Source of the DNA: CAIYZT01 sp031385445
Lineage (GTDB): Bacteria > Pseudomonadota > Alphaproteobacteria > Rhodobacterales > Rhodobacteraceae
Length of the DNA stretch: 64,000 nt
Reading direction: 5' to 3'
Assembly (NCBI GenBank): GCA_031385445.1
Contig: JANNBM010000068.1
Coordinates: 1-64,000 of the forward strand
Made by a program: the position numbers and the translations under genes. The notes beneath the pieces were generated by a model. That model saw only the letters and a list, made by a program, of their open reading frames with translations. It ran no database searches and was not told where the DNA came from. This document shows, in pieces, positions 43,241 to 52,183 of this stretch. Numbering within the stretch: position 1 is the first letter of the stretch; each line of letters starts with the position of its first letter.

Positions 43241-43269
43241 ATTGTATGCCGTTGTATACCGAAAGTCCA
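43241..43269 (-). promoter_or_regulatory. acnA promoter with overlapping repeat
   Basis: On the minus strand TGGACT (43269-43264), a 17-nt spacer and TACAAT (43246-43241). The spacer and -10 contain GGTATACAAC and GGCATACAAT, a tandem near-repeat 10 nt apart, which would place two half-sites on one helix face. A repressor site is suggested. Confidence 0.45.
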
Positions 43270-43401
43270 GACGCATTCTGGCGATCATAAGGGCAGCAGG
43301 GTAAAGCACTTGTGAAGATTGCCGGGGGTTTCCATCGCGATTGGTTGATTGGCACAAGGCTCGCGCTGCGGTTACAAAGGGCGGGCAAGGGGATTGAAAC
43401 C

Positions 43402-44121
43402 ATGAATGACACACGACATTTTGTTCGGGGATTGGCCGCCCTTGCCGCAGCGGCAAGCTTCGGTGCGCCTTCGGCGGCGTTGGCGGAAAGCAATCTTGTG
43501 GTGGTGGAGTTGTTCACGTCGCAGGGGTGCTCGTCCTGCCCGCCTGCAGATGCGCTGCTGGAAGAGATGGCAAAGAATGCCGAGGTGCTGCCCTTGGCGT
43601 TTCATGTGGATTATTGGGACTATCTCGGCTGGACCGACAAGTTTTCCAGCCCGGCGTTCACGCAGCGCCAAAAAGATTATGCCCATGCGATCGGCGAGCG
43701 CAGCATTTACACCCCGCAAGCGATTGTGAATGGGCAAAGCCGGATGGTTGGCTCGGATTCGCAGGCGCTGATGGCGGCGCTGATGCACGAGATGAACCGC
43801 GACGAAAGCACGCAGGTCTCGGCGGTGTTGCAGGGCGGTACGGTGAATATCGTGGGCAAAGCCAGTGCGCCGATCAATGGCACGCTTGAGGTTATTCTGG
43901 TCCGGTATCTGCCAGAGTCCTCGGTCGATATTCTGCACGGCGAAAATGCGGGCAAGACCATTCGATATGTCAACACGGTCACAAGTGTCAGCGTGATCGG
44001 CCAATGGGCCGGGCAAGCCGACATGACGCTGAGCGTGCCGATGACGGGCAGCGACGCCGCGGCGGTGTTGGTTCAAGAGGCTGGAATGGGGACAATTCTT
44101 GCCGCAGCGCTGGTGAACTGA
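43402..44121 (+). CDS. DUF1223 family exported thioredoxin-like protein
   Basis: A 239-aa protein with a signal peptide (cleavage near SAALAES, about residue 29). The mature domain begins VVVELFTSQGCSSCPPADALL, a thioredoxin-like strand with CSSC redox cysteines (about 42-45). FHVDYWDYLGWTDKFSSP is the family signature. Homologues are periplasmic in alphaproteobacteria, with no firmly known function; a thiol-disulfide role is likely. The start at 43402 fits the signal peptide. Confidence 0.87.
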   Translation: MNDTRHFVRGLAALAAAASFGAPSAALAESNLVVVELFTSQGCSSCPPADALLEEMAKNAEVLPLAFHVDYWDYLGWTDKFSSPAFTQRQKDYAHAIGERSIYTPQAIVNGQSRMVGSDSQALMAALMHEMNRDESTQVSAVLQGGTVNIVGKASAPINGTLEVILVRYLPESSVDILHGENAGKTIRYVNTVTSVSVIGQWAGQADMTLSVPMTGSDAAAVLVQEAGMGTILAAALVN

Positions 44122-45015
44122 TCAATTTTGCGCGGCAGGCCAGCGCCAGCGGCGGTGAATCCAGAACCATTGGTCGGGGTGCTGGCGCACCAAAGCCTCC
44201 AGGCTGTCGTTGAGGGTTTGGGTCATTGTGGTGGGATCGCCGTGCGGGACGGGCCGGTCAACGACGATGCGAAAGCTAAGGCCGTCCGCTTCGCGTATTG
44301 CATTCACTGGCACCAGCAAGAGATTGTATTTGATCGCCATTTCCGCCGCTGAAAGCGCAGTTTTGGCAGTTTTGCCGAAGAAAAGCAGGTTTTTGCCCTT
44401 CGGCATATGCTGATCAATCAGCATTCCGACCATACCGCCGCCGCGCAGAAACTGCACCATCCCGGCAAGGCCCCGGCGGCTGCGGGGGAACATGGGCTGC
44501 GAAATCAGGCCAATGGTTTTGCGATAGTGCAGGTCAAAGTAGGGGTTGCGCATGGGGTTGAAAAGGCCAGCGACAGGATGGCCTTTGGCCGTCAGGACGG
44601 CGCGGATGACATCGTAATTGCCGAAATGACCGGCAACAAGGATCACGCCCTGCCCGCGCGCCTGTGCCGCAAGGATCTCGGCAAACCCCTCGCCCAGAAT
44701 TTGGGTATCTTTGACATGGGCGGCGAATTCGGCGCCTGAATACAGCTCGATCAAGGTGCGCCCGACATTATTTGGCACGGCAACTTCAAGGCGCTTGCGC
44801 TCGGCCGCGGGCATCTGCGGCAGGATTCTTGCCAGATTTTCCCGCACCCTTTTGCGATATCCTGCGGCGGGCGCCACGATATGGGCCACGCACCACCCCG
44901 CGACCGGCACCCGGACCTTGTAAGGCAGCGCCAGCACCAGACCAAACAGCCCGCGCAAAGCCAGATTTTGCAGCCAATAGGACAGCTGAAATCCGCCGTG
45001 ATGTTGTTGCGCCAT
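44122..45015 (-). CDS. LpxL/HtrB-family acyltransferase
   Basis: A 297-aa inner-membrane acyltransferase of the lysophospholipid/lauroyl type, which adds secondary acyl chains to lipid A. The HX4D catalytic motif is AGHFGNYD (H and D six apart, about 128-135). GLFNPMRNPYFD and MLIDQHMPKGKNLLFFG are the substrate-binding blocks. An N-terminal helix anchors it. It abuts the DUF1223 stop in convergent orientation. Preference for lipid A over other acceptors is inferred from family. Confidence 0.88.
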   Translation of the reverse strand: MAQQHHGGFQLSYWLQNLALRGLFGLVLALPYKVRVPVAGWCVAHIVAPAAGYRKRVRENLARILPQMPAAERKRLEVAVPNNVGRTLIELYSGAEFAAHVKDTQILGEGFAEILAAQARGQGVILVAGHFGNYDVIRAVLTAKGHPVAGLFNPMRNPYFDLHYRKTIGLISQPMFPRSRRGLAGMVQFLRGGGMVGMLIDQHMPKGKNLLFFGKTAKTALSAAEMAIKYNLLLVPVNAIREADGLSFRIVVDRPVPHGDPTTMTQTLNDSLEALVRQHPDQWFWIHRRWRWPAAQN

Positions 45016-45023
45016 GTCGGGCC

Positions 45024-45901
45024 TTATGAGGGGTTGCTGTCTTTGGGTTTTTCCTGTGACCAGACATAAATGCCGGACCCGACGATCACAAGGATGCCAA
45101 GCAGGGTGAAGGCATCGGGCAAAACGTTGAAGAACAGGAAGCTGTAGGTGCAGGCAAAGAAGATGCCGGTATAGGAATAGGGGGCGATGGCGGCGGCTTC
45201 GGCCACCGAATAGGCCCGGATCAGCGCCAGCTGTGCGGCGGTGCCAAGACCGCCGACGAGGATGAAAAGAGGCAGATCGGCGGTTTCAATCGGAACCCAG
45301 ACGAAGGGCAGGGCAGCCCCGGCGGCGATGGTGCCAAAAACCGCCGCATAGAACATCGAAGCCCAAGGGCTTTCCTTTTGGCCGACAAACCGGGTGAGAA
45401 GGGCGCTTGCCGCGTAAGACAGCGCGCAAAGCAGCGGAAAGATCGCGCCCGGCGTGAACACCCCCGCGCCCGGGCGCATGACGATCAGCGCGCCGATGGC
45501 GGACACGATCACGCAATAATCCGCGCGTTTGTCAACTTTTCGCCCAGAAAGAGCGCCGCGCCAAGGGTGATCAGCATCGGATTGATATCGGCAATGGCGG
45601 TGGCTTCGGTCAGGCCAATGTAGGCGAGTGACACAAAAAAGAACGTCGTCGCGCCGAACTGTGTGGCCGAGCGGAAGAAATGGATCACCGGAAAAGAAGT
45701 GCGGATTTCCGGCAGAAGCCGGCCGCGCAAAAGGGCCGTCACGGCCAAAAGCTGACCGAAAAACCGCACCCAGACCACCTGCGCGGCCGGATAGGACGCG
45801 ATGAGCGATTTGGCGACGGCATCCATCGTGGCAAAAATGGCAATGGCCAGCAACAACAGCAAAATGCCTTTGCGGTTGTTTTGGTCGCGCGAAAAGCTCA
45901 T
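45024..45901 (-). pseudogene. EamA/DMT-family transporter, frameshifted
   Basis: Two abutting frames together make one 10-helix drug/metabolite transporter. Residues 1-130 (45901-45509) end EKLTNARIIA and the rest (45512-45024) resumes with IVSAIGALIVMRPGAG. On the minus strand the junction reads GCGTGATCG. One extra G (GCGGTGATC) would restore a single frame, so a 1-nt deletion near 45511 is inferred. The break falls before helix 5, inside the first EamA repeat, so two separate functional halves are unlikely. A sequencing error cannot be excluded. Confidence 0.8.
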
Positions 45902-45980
45902 GGCGGATGTCCCAGACGCGCCGAACTTGCGCGCCGCGAACTCTAGGCTGGCGCGCGGGCGAGCAAAAGGTGCAAACGGC

Positions 45981-47057
45981 CTATTCGTCGTCTTTCACCA
46001 AGACCAATTCGCCCGAAGCTTCCAACTCTCGGATCGCGGCGACCACAAGGTTCATCGCCTCTTCCGCCTCTTTCTCGCGCGGCCGGTCGCGGGCTGCCAT
46101 CTCTTCGCGGAAGCCAGCCGCCATGCGCTGCGACATGTTGGCGAGGAAATGTTCGACCGCTGGCGCCAGATCCGCAGCGGCTTGCGCGCCTGCAAGGGCG
46201 GTGACAAAAGCCGTTTGATCCACAATGCGCACCACTTTGGGAACATCGCGGGGCGACAGGCGGCTGGGAATATGAACGAAGGTGAAAATCGCCCGCCGAA
46301 CAAGATCGGCAAAGCCGCGATCCGCCTCTTCCAACCCTTTGAGCACGTCATCGCGCGTCAGGGCGCCGGAAACATTCAGGATCGCCCCCACACGTTCCAC
46401 AGGGTCGGCATCAAAGGCTTTGGGGGGCTGCGAATCCAGCTGATTTGCCAGACTTAGCCCGATGCGCCGAACCGTTTCAGGATCGACGTTGCCGGTCATC
46501 GACACGGCATAGGCGACGCGGCGCGCCCGCTCGCCCGGCAGTTTTCCCAAAAGGTCGGCCGCTTTTGGCACCGGCAGCTTTGACAGCATTACTGCCGCCA
46601 CTTCGATGCTTTCATCGGCTAAAACAGTCAAAAGACGGTCGGCGGGCAGGGCGTTGATCCGGTCCCAGGGATCAATTTTGGACGAGGCACCGGCGAGCCT
46701 GCGCAGGCGCGAAGCGGCGGTTTGGCTGATCTGGCCGTCCATGATCGACAAAGCGCCTTCGATACCGCCGGGGAAGGTCAGGCCAACCTGTTCCAATTCC
46801 TCGACAAAATTGGCCACCACGGCTTCGACGGTGGACCTGTCGACCAACCGCATCAGGCTCATTTGTTCGGCGAGCGACGCCTGCATGTGGTCGGGCAGGC
46901 TGGCAAGGCTAAGCGGCTGACCCTTGGACAGCAACAGCCGCACGATGACGGCGGCCTTTTGGCGCTGGGTCAGGGCGCGAGGTTCGGGCAGCGGCGGGGC
47001 GGGGTCACGGACCACGCGCAGGCCAGTTTCAATGCGGGCGAGGGGAAGTGCGGCCAT
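45981..47057 (-). CDS. fliG: Flagellar motor switch protein FliG
   Basis: A 358-aa rotor protein that couples stator torque to the MS ring and takes part in direction switching. The three FliG domains can be followed: an N-terminal helical domain (RQKAAVIVRLLL), a middle domain around 140-220 and a C-terminal torque helix region with FTFVHIPSRLSPRDVPKVV. The charged tail is long. No other flagellar gene is in the window, so this is an isolated copy; orphan fliG loci are familiar in roseobacters. Confidence 0.9.
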   Translation of the reverse strand: MAALPLARIETGLRVVRDPAPPLPEPRALTQRQKAAVIVRLLLSKGQPLSLASLPDHMQASLAEQMSLMRLVDRSTVEAVVANFVEELEQVGLTFPGGIEGALSIMDGQISQTAASRLRRLAGASSKIDPWDRINALPADRLLTVLADESIEVAAVMLSKLPVPKAADLLGKLPGERARRVAYAVSMTGNVDPETVRRIGLSLANQLDSQPPKAFDADPVERVGAILNVSGALTRDDVLKGLEEADRGFADLVRRAIFTFVHIPSRLSPRDVPKVVRIVDQTAFVTALAGAQAAADLAPAVEHFLANMSQRMAAGFREEMAARDRPREKEAEEAMNLVVAAIRELEASGELVLVKDDE

Positions 47058-47168
47058 GGGCCCTCCGGTACGGCGAATCTGTTTCGCTACCTTGACGGGC
47101 TTTGGGTTAACGGGTGCCTTATAGGGGCAAAGTTTATTTTTCTGCGGGTGACGGCCGGAACCGTCGTG

Positions 47169-48470
47169 TCAGCCAAAGACCCGCGCAAAGATCGTATCGA
47201 CGTGTTTGGTGTGATAGCCGAGGTCGAACTTTTCCTCGATCTGGGCCGGGGTCAGGGCCGCGCCAACCTCTGGGTCGGCGAGCAGTTCGGTCTTGAAATC
47301 CGCGCCTTTTTCCCAGACTTTCATCGCATTGCGCTGCACAAGGCGGTAGCTGTCTTCGCGGCTGACGCCTGCTTGAGTCAGCGCCAGAAGCACCCGCTGA
47401 GACATGATCAAGCCTTTGAATTTGTTCATGTTCGCCAACATATTTTCCGGGTAGATCACCAGCTTTTCGATCACGCCCGCCAAGCGGTGCAGCGCAAAGT
47501 CGAGGGTTATTGTGCTGTCAGGGCCGATGGCGCGTTCAACGCTGGAATGGCTGATATCTCGCTCGTGCCACAGGGCGACGTTTTCCATCGCGGGCACGAC
47601 GGCCATGCGCACCAGCCGCGCCAGACCGGTAAGGTTCTCGGTCAGAACGGGGTTGCGTTTGTGCGGCATCGCGGAGGAACCCTTTTGACCGGGGCTGAAG
47701 AATTCTTCGGCCTCCAGAACCTCGGTGCGCTGCATGTGGCGGATCTCGATCGCGATGTTTTCCATGCTGGAGGCAATCACGCCAAGGGTGGCGAAAAACA
47801 TCGCGTGACGGTCGCGCGGGATGACTTGGGTGGAAATGGGTTCCACCGTCAGGCCAAGCATTTTGCAGACATGCGCCTCGACTGCGGGGTCGATGTTGGC
47901 AAAGGTGCCGACAGCGCCAGAGATTGCCCCGGTGGCGATCTCGGCGCGGGCGGCCACGAGGCGGGTGCGGCCGCGGGCCATTTCGGCGTAAAACCGTGCA
48001 AAGGTCAGGCCCATGGTGGTCGGCTCGGCGTGGATGCCATGGCTGCGCCCGATGCGCACGGTCATCTTGTGCTCCATCGCGCGGGTTTTCAGCGCGGCCA
48101 GAACCCGGTCCATCGCGGCGAGCAAAAGATCGGTGGCGCGCACGAGCTGGATGTTCAGCGTGGTGTCCAGAACATCGCTGCTGGTCATGCCTTGATGCAC
48201 AAACCGCGCCATGTCTGGGCCGATGATTTCCGCCAGATGGGTCAAAAACGCGATAACGTCGTGTTTGGTGACTGCTTCAATCTCGTCGATGCGCGCCACA
48301 TCAAATTCCACATCTTTGGCCGTCCAGACCGCCGCTGCGTGATCCGCCGGAATGACGCCCAACGCGGCCTGCGCGTCGCAGGCGTGCGCCTCGATCTCGA
48401 ACCAGATCCGAAGCTTGGATTCGGCAGACCAGATGGCAACCATTTCGGGGCGGGAGTAGCGCGGGATCAT
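47169..48470 (-). CDS. purB: Adenylosuccinate lyase
   Basis: A 433-aa fumarase/aspartase-superfamily enzyme used twice in purine synthesis (SAICAR to AICAR, adenylosuccinate to AMP). The superfamily signature GSSAMPHKRNP lies near 260-270, and the catalytic His region is TSSDVLDT and RSHGIHAEP. The start MIPRYSRPEM at 48470 has AAAGG 6 nt upstream and matches the usual N-terminus. Confidence 0.97.
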   Translation of the reverse strand: MIPRYSRPEMVAIWSAESKLRIWFEIEAHACDAQAALGVIPADHAAAVWTAKDVEFDVARIDEIEAVTKHDVIAFLTHLAEIIGPDMARFVHQGMTSSDVLDTTLNIQLVRATDLLLAAMDRVLAALKTRAMEHKMTVRIGRSHGIHAEPTTMGLTFARFYAEMARGRTRLVAARAEIATGAISGAVGTFANIDPAVEAHVCKMLGLTVEPISTQVIPRDRHAMFFATLGVIASSMENIAIEIRHMQRTEVLEAEEFFSPGQKGSSAMPHKRNPVLTENLTGLARLVRMAVVPAMENVALWHERDISHSSVERAIGPDSTITLDFALHRLAGVIEKLVIYPENMLANMNKFKGLIMSQRVLLALTQAGVSREDSYRLVQRNAMKVWEKGADFKTELLADPEVGAALTPAQIEEKFDLGYHTKHVDTIFARVFG

Positions 48471-48483
48471 CAAAAAGCCTTTC

Positions 48484-48927
48484 ATGGACGGGGAGGGCGC
48501 AATTGCTTTAGACTGCGTGGCGGGGCCTGACAAGGCCCGGACGGGATCAGATTTTCGGGGAAAGCAAATAGCAGGGCTTGGCCGGGTTGGATGGATTTGT
48601 GCCCTTGCCGCCCTTTGGGCGCTTCCAACCCAAGCTGACAGTTGGCGGAGGTTGAACGGCGCCGAGATTGGCTTGACTTTGGAAAGGCAAGTGCTGCGCT
48701 ATGACGATGGATCCGAACAAGTCTTTTCCTATGGCGGCTTGACGGAATATCGGATCGGGTGGCCCAATGAAGGGCATTGGAAGATCGCAAACGATCAATA
48801 TTGTGCGATGTGGGCGCCATCGCGGGATTGGGCCTGTTACGATGTTTCCCTCTCTGGCGAGGGTCAGAGAGTTCGGTTTGTGGATGATAGCGGGCGGGCA
48901 ATTCTGGCCGATATAGTACCACAATAG
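48484..48927 (+). CDS. Small exported protein, unknown (copy 1)
   Basis: A 147-aa frame. A hydrophobic stretch (VGWICALAALWALPTQADS, about 35-53) looks like a signal peptide preceded by a long N-terminus, so the true start may differ. The mature part has about 95 residues with the pattern DQYCAMW....WACYDV, two Cys that could form a disulfide, and a RFVDDSG strand. It is paralogous to the next gene. Function not recognised. It is divergent from purB with 13 nt between. Confidence 0.65.
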   Translation: MDGEGAIALDCVAGPDKARTGSDFRGKQIAGLGRVGWICALAALWALPTQADSWRRLNGAEIGLTLERQVLRYDDGSEQVFSYGGLTEYRIGWPNEGHWKIANDQYCAMWAPSRDWACYDVSLSGEGQRVRFVDDSGRAILADIVPQ

Positions 48928-48942
48928 CGTGACGAGGGTTCG

Positions 48943-49291
48943 ATGAAACGAATGATGACCATGGCCGCCATCGTGATTGCTGGCACTGCCAATGCCCAAG
49001 ACTGGCGCGCTGACCGGGTCGCAGGTCAGTGAAAGCCTGACCGCTCGGGTCCTTGGGTACGAAGACGGCAGCACGCAGAATTTTTATGCGGATGGCCGCA
49101 CGCTTTATGCGGCGGGAGCGGGGGAAAGCTGGGGGCGGTGGCGGGTGACGGGGGACCAGTATTGTTCGTCCTGGCCGCCGTCCGACAGCTGGGCCTGTTA
49201 TGGCGTCGAGGCGGAGGCGGGCGGATTGGATCTGCGGTTTGTGGATCGCCGCGGCGGGGTGAGTTTGGGTCGGTATCAAGACCTGCAATGA
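48943..49291 (+). pseudogene. Small exported protein, unknown (copy 2, frameshifted)
   Basis: ATG at 48943 with GAGG upstream opens MKRMMTMAAIVIAGTANAQDWR, a clear signal peptide, but this frame stops at 49030-49032. From about 49003 the second frame gives ALTGSQVSESLTARVLGYED and on to 49291, which matches copy 1 in order (W-R-x-L-x-G, DQYC, WACYGV, RFVDRRG). Two missing bases or one extra base in the GCGCGC-like spot near 49003-49008 explain it. It is therefore a broken tandem duplicate, unless the assembly is wrong. Confidence 0.75.
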
Positions 49292-49322
49292 TTTTGGAAA
49301 AGACCATGGGATTGAACCGGTT

Positions 49323-50195
49323 ATGACAGTATCGATCAAGCTGCTTTGGGCGATGAGCCTGATGGCGTTGTTGCTGGGTCTGGGCGGCGCGCTTCACCCG
49401 ATCGGGGACAGTTTTGCGGTGCTTCGGCCACAGGTCCTGGGAATTTTCGCAGGGCTGTCGGGCGTGCTTTGGGGGCTGCGGGCCAAGGTTTGGGCCGGGT
49501 TGGGTGCGGTGACCTTGGCCTTTTTGGCGCCGACGGTGGTGATCGGGTTTTGGCAAACCGAGGAGCCGGGGCCGCTGACCCTGTATCAAAAGAACCTGTT
49601 GATGACCAATCCGGTTTTGGCGGAAGTTGAGGCCGATATTCGCGCCATGGCGCCGGATATTGTGACCTTGCAAGAAGTGTCGTCGGTAAATCGGAGCCTG
49701 ATGGCCGCGCTCGAAGATGTGCTGCCGCAGCAACAATACTGCCCCTATGGCAAGAATGGCGGGATGGGAGTGGCGACGCATTTTCGCGCGATTGCACCGG
49801 GATTTTGCGCCCTTGGCATGGCCGCGCTTCAGGTGGAGGGGCCCGAAGGGCCGCTTTGGATCGTTTCGGTGCATCTGGCCTGGCCTTGGCCTTTTCGTCA
49901 GGCATGGCATCTGAAAAAAATTTTACCGCAGATTGAAGGGCTTGAAGGGCCGATGATTGTTGCCGGAGATTTCAATATGGTGCGTTGGTCGGACGCGCTG
50001 CAGCGGGTTCGGACGGCGGGACGTGTGCAGGCGGCGGGGCGGATTTTGGGCTCGTTTCCGGTGCTGCCGGGGATTTATGCCTTGCCGATTGATCAGGTCA
50101 TGTCGCCCGGCGGCGGACAAACCGAGCTGCGTCCGCTTTTAGGCTCCGATCACCTTGGGATTTTCGCGCGGCTGAACCTGTCTCTCGCGCCCTAA
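49323..50195 (+). CDS. Endonuclease/exonuclease/phosphatase (EEP) family membrane protein
   Basis: A 290-aa protein with two to three N-terminal membrane helices (about 5-75) and a periplasmic EEP-fold domain. Catalytic motifs run in order: TLQEVSSV (Glu), WIVSVHLAWP, VAGDFNMVRW (Asp-Asn) and LLGSDHLGIF (Asp-His). Such proteins act on phosphodiesters, either nucleic acid or lipid head groups. The membrane location suggests an envelope substrate. It follows the exported pair by 31 nt. Confidence 0.87.
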   Translation: MTVSIKLLWAMSLMALLLGLGGALHPIGDSFAVLRPQVLGIFAGLSGVLWGLRAKVWAGLGAVTLAFLAPTVVIGFWQTEEPGPLTLYQKNLLMTNPVLAEVEADIRAMAPDIVTLQEVSSVNRSLMAALEDVLPQQQYCPYGKNGGMGVATHFRAIAPGFCALGMAALQVEGPEGPLWIVSVHLAWPWPFRQAWHLKKILPQIEGLEGPMIVAGDFNMVRWSDALQRVRTAGRVQAAGRILGSFPVLPGIYALPIDQVMSPGGGQTELRPLLGSDHLGIFARLNLSLAP

Positions 50196-50214
50196 GGCGC
50201 AGGGGGGCTGCGGT

Positions 50215-50718
50215 TTAGTGCTTGAGCCGGAAATAATCCCATTCTTCCATCATGGTTCCGTCCGGCAAAAGACACAGGCTGGTCTGGCCTTGCAGCAAAA
50301 GGCTGCCGCCTTCGTCGATGCAGAAAACCGAGGCCGGGCTGGCCGTTCCGGCGGTGGATTGTGGTTCAATCGGGGTAGGGGGTGCGGGTTTGGGTTGCGG
50401 CGCGGCGGGGGCCGGTTGCGGCTTGGGTGCGGGCGGCGCGATCATGGGGGCGGGTGTTTCGGCGGCGGGGGCATCGGGGATGATGTTGGCGGTTTGGGCC
50501 GGAGGCAGTGCCGGATCGGCGGCGGGCAACGCGGTGGCCTCCACCGGCATCGCGGTGAGCGGCTGCGCACTGTTCGTGGGATCCGGCACTTGCGGGGCCA
50601 GTTGAATTTGCGTTGGCACGGTAGGCGGGTTGGAGGCGGGAACTTTTTGCGGGATGCAGGCGGTCAGCGCCAGCGCAGCCAAAATCGCCCCGGCATAGGC
50701 CCGAAATGCGCGTGTCAT
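50215..50718 (-). CDS. Proline-rich lipoprotein with DUF333-like C-terminus
   Basis: A 167-aa exported protein. The signal ends in lipobox LTAC (Cys21). Residues about 25-125 are a low-complexity Pro/Ala linker, then a small domain SPASVFCIDEGGSLLLQ ... LCLLPDGTMMEEWDYFR follows. It matches the DUF333 pattern (C..GG.....C.LPDG...EEW..YR). The ATG overlaps the dddP stop (ATGA), so it is co-translated with dddP. The long linker could reach across the periplasm. Confidence 0.78.
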   Translation of the reverse strand: MTRAFRAYAGAILAALALTACIPQKVPASNPPTVPTQIQLAPQVPDPTNSAQPLTAMPVEATALPAADPALPPAQTANIIPDAPAAETPAPMIAPPAPKPQPAPAAPQPKPAPPTPIEPQSTAGTASPASVFCIDEGGSLLLQGQTSLCLLPDGTMMEEWDYFRLKH

Positions 50719-52058
50719 TGCCCCATCAACCTTTCATCGAACGGATACCGGGTCAGAACGTCGCATCCTGCGTCCGTGATCACAACCTGATCTTCGAGTT
50801 TGATCGAAAAATTTCCGCCTTCAGGCGAGACGAGGGCTTCGGTGCACAAAACCATTCCCGGTTCCAAAACCGCATCAAAAGCCCCCTCCATCCAGTCATC
50901 GGGATAGGTGACATAGGGCCATTCATCGCAAAGGCCGACGCCATGCATTTTACAGGAGTATTTGAGTTTGTCATAGATATCGTCAAGTTTATGGCCGCCA
51001 AACACCAATTCGCGGATCGAAACGCCGGGCTTCAGGCGCGCCTGATGGTCCAGCATATGGTCGCGTGCTTGTCCGAAGGCGGCGATCATCGCGTTCGTCG
51101 GCCGACCGTCGCCCACCCACCATGTTCTTGAAATATCAATACAAAACCCGTAAGCGCCGATCAGATCAGTGTCGAAGGCCACGATTTCATCCGGCTGAAC
51201 GATGCGAGGGCCGCATTCCTGAAACCAAGGGTTCGTGCGGGGCCCGGACGCCAGCAGCCGGGTTTCGATCCATTCGCCGCCGCGCGCGATATTGCCGCGG
51301 TGCAGCTCTGCCCAGATCGCATCCTCGCTGACATTTCCTTTTGGAACGTTTTCTCGGGTAAAGCGCTCCATTTGCGAAATCGAGGCTTCGCAAGCGTGGT
51401 GGGCGCAGCGCATTGCCAGCATCTCATCGGCGGTTTTGATGGCGCGGGTGCGTTCGGTGACCTCCTCACCCTCCAGAACTTCTAAACCGATCCGTTCCAG
51501 AGTGCGCAGGCCGTGGACCATGATTTTATCGACGGCGAGGCGGCGGTTGGTGCCCGCATGCGCGCGCATCACCTCGTCCACTTGTGCGGCAAAGGCCTGC
51601 GCGGCGGCGGCGCCATTTTCGCCAGTGGAATTGTAAAAGAAGGTGGCGCCAGAGCGCAATTCCTTGACCAGGGGATTGAAGGTGACCAAAAACGGCGCGT
51701 TTTTGTATTCCCACATCACCATATGGCCGTCCGCGCACAAAAGGCAGGCGCGAAAGGGGTTATGGGTGTTCCAAACCTGCATGTTGGTGGTGTCGGTGGC
51801 ATAGCGGATGTTCAGCGGGTCGAACATCAAAAGACCGCCGTAATCACGCCGGACCAAGGCAGCGGTCAGCTTTTCCCAACGCTCGCGCCGCATCCGGTCA
51901 AGGTTTGGCAGGGCAAGACCCGCCGCGGCCCATTCGCCAAAGGCCAGCTGCGTTGGCCCAATCTCCACCCGGTCATTGTCGTTTGGCGAGCCGTCGCCCA
52001 GAGTGTCGCCGCGTGCGGGATCAATTTTGCGCCGGGTATGGGCATAGGGTTCGCTCAT
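50715..52058 (-). CDS. dddP: DMSP lyase DddP (M24-type metalloenzyme)
   Basis: A 447-aa creatinase/M24-fold enzyme that cleaves dimethylsulfoniopropionate to dimethyl sulfide and acrylate. As I recall them, the published metal ligands of Ruegeria lacuscaerulensis DddP (D295, D297, D307, H371, E406, E421, with catalytic D377) occur here each shifted by one: D296, D298, D308, H372, E407, E422, D378. N-terminal signatures KIDPARGDTLGDG, PNDNDRVEIGPTQLAFGEW and FDPLNIRYATD are near-identical to known DddP. Length is standard. No acuI or other acrylate gene is adjacent. Confidence 0.9.
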   Translation of the reverse strand: MSEPYAHTRRKIDPARGDTLGDGSPNDNDRVEIGPTQLAFGEWAAAGLALPNLDRMRRERWEKLTAALVRRDYGGLLMFDPLNIRYATDTTNMQVWNTHNPFRACLLCADGHMVMWEYKNAPFLVTFNPLVKELRSGATFFYNSTGENGAAAAQAFAAQVDEVMRAHAGTNRRLAVDKIMVHGLRTLERIGLEVLEGEEVTERTRAIKTADEMLAMRCAHHACEASISQMERFTRENVPKGNVSEDAIWAELHRGNIARGGEWIETRLLASGPRTNPWFQECGPRIVQPDEIVAFDTDLIGAYGFCIDISRTWWVGDGRPTNAMIAAFGQARDHMLDHQARLKPGVSIRELVFGGHKLDDIYDKLKYSCKMHGVGLCDEWPYVTYPDDWMEGAFDAVLEPGMVLCTEALVSPEGGNFSIKLEDQVVITDAGCDVLTRYPFDERLMGQ

Positions 52059-52183
52059 TTGTCACCGAAGGGTTTGGGTTCGGGCAGTTTGGGGCAAGGG
52101 CTGTGCCGGGCTGTTCTTTTGCCGACAGCTTGGATGTCGCAAACTGGCCCGGCGCGTGGACTTTTCGCGGATAGGCTGAGCAG

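Noticed and set aside
43172..43456. A 95-residue N-terminal extension of AcnA.
   Set aside because: It would run through the promoter. The downstream ATG has AAAGGAG and gives the standard N-terminus.
45024..45512. The second half of the DMT transporter as an independent gene starting at GTG.
   Set aside because: It begins within the fifth helix of a normal EamA protein, so a 1-nt frameshift explains it better.
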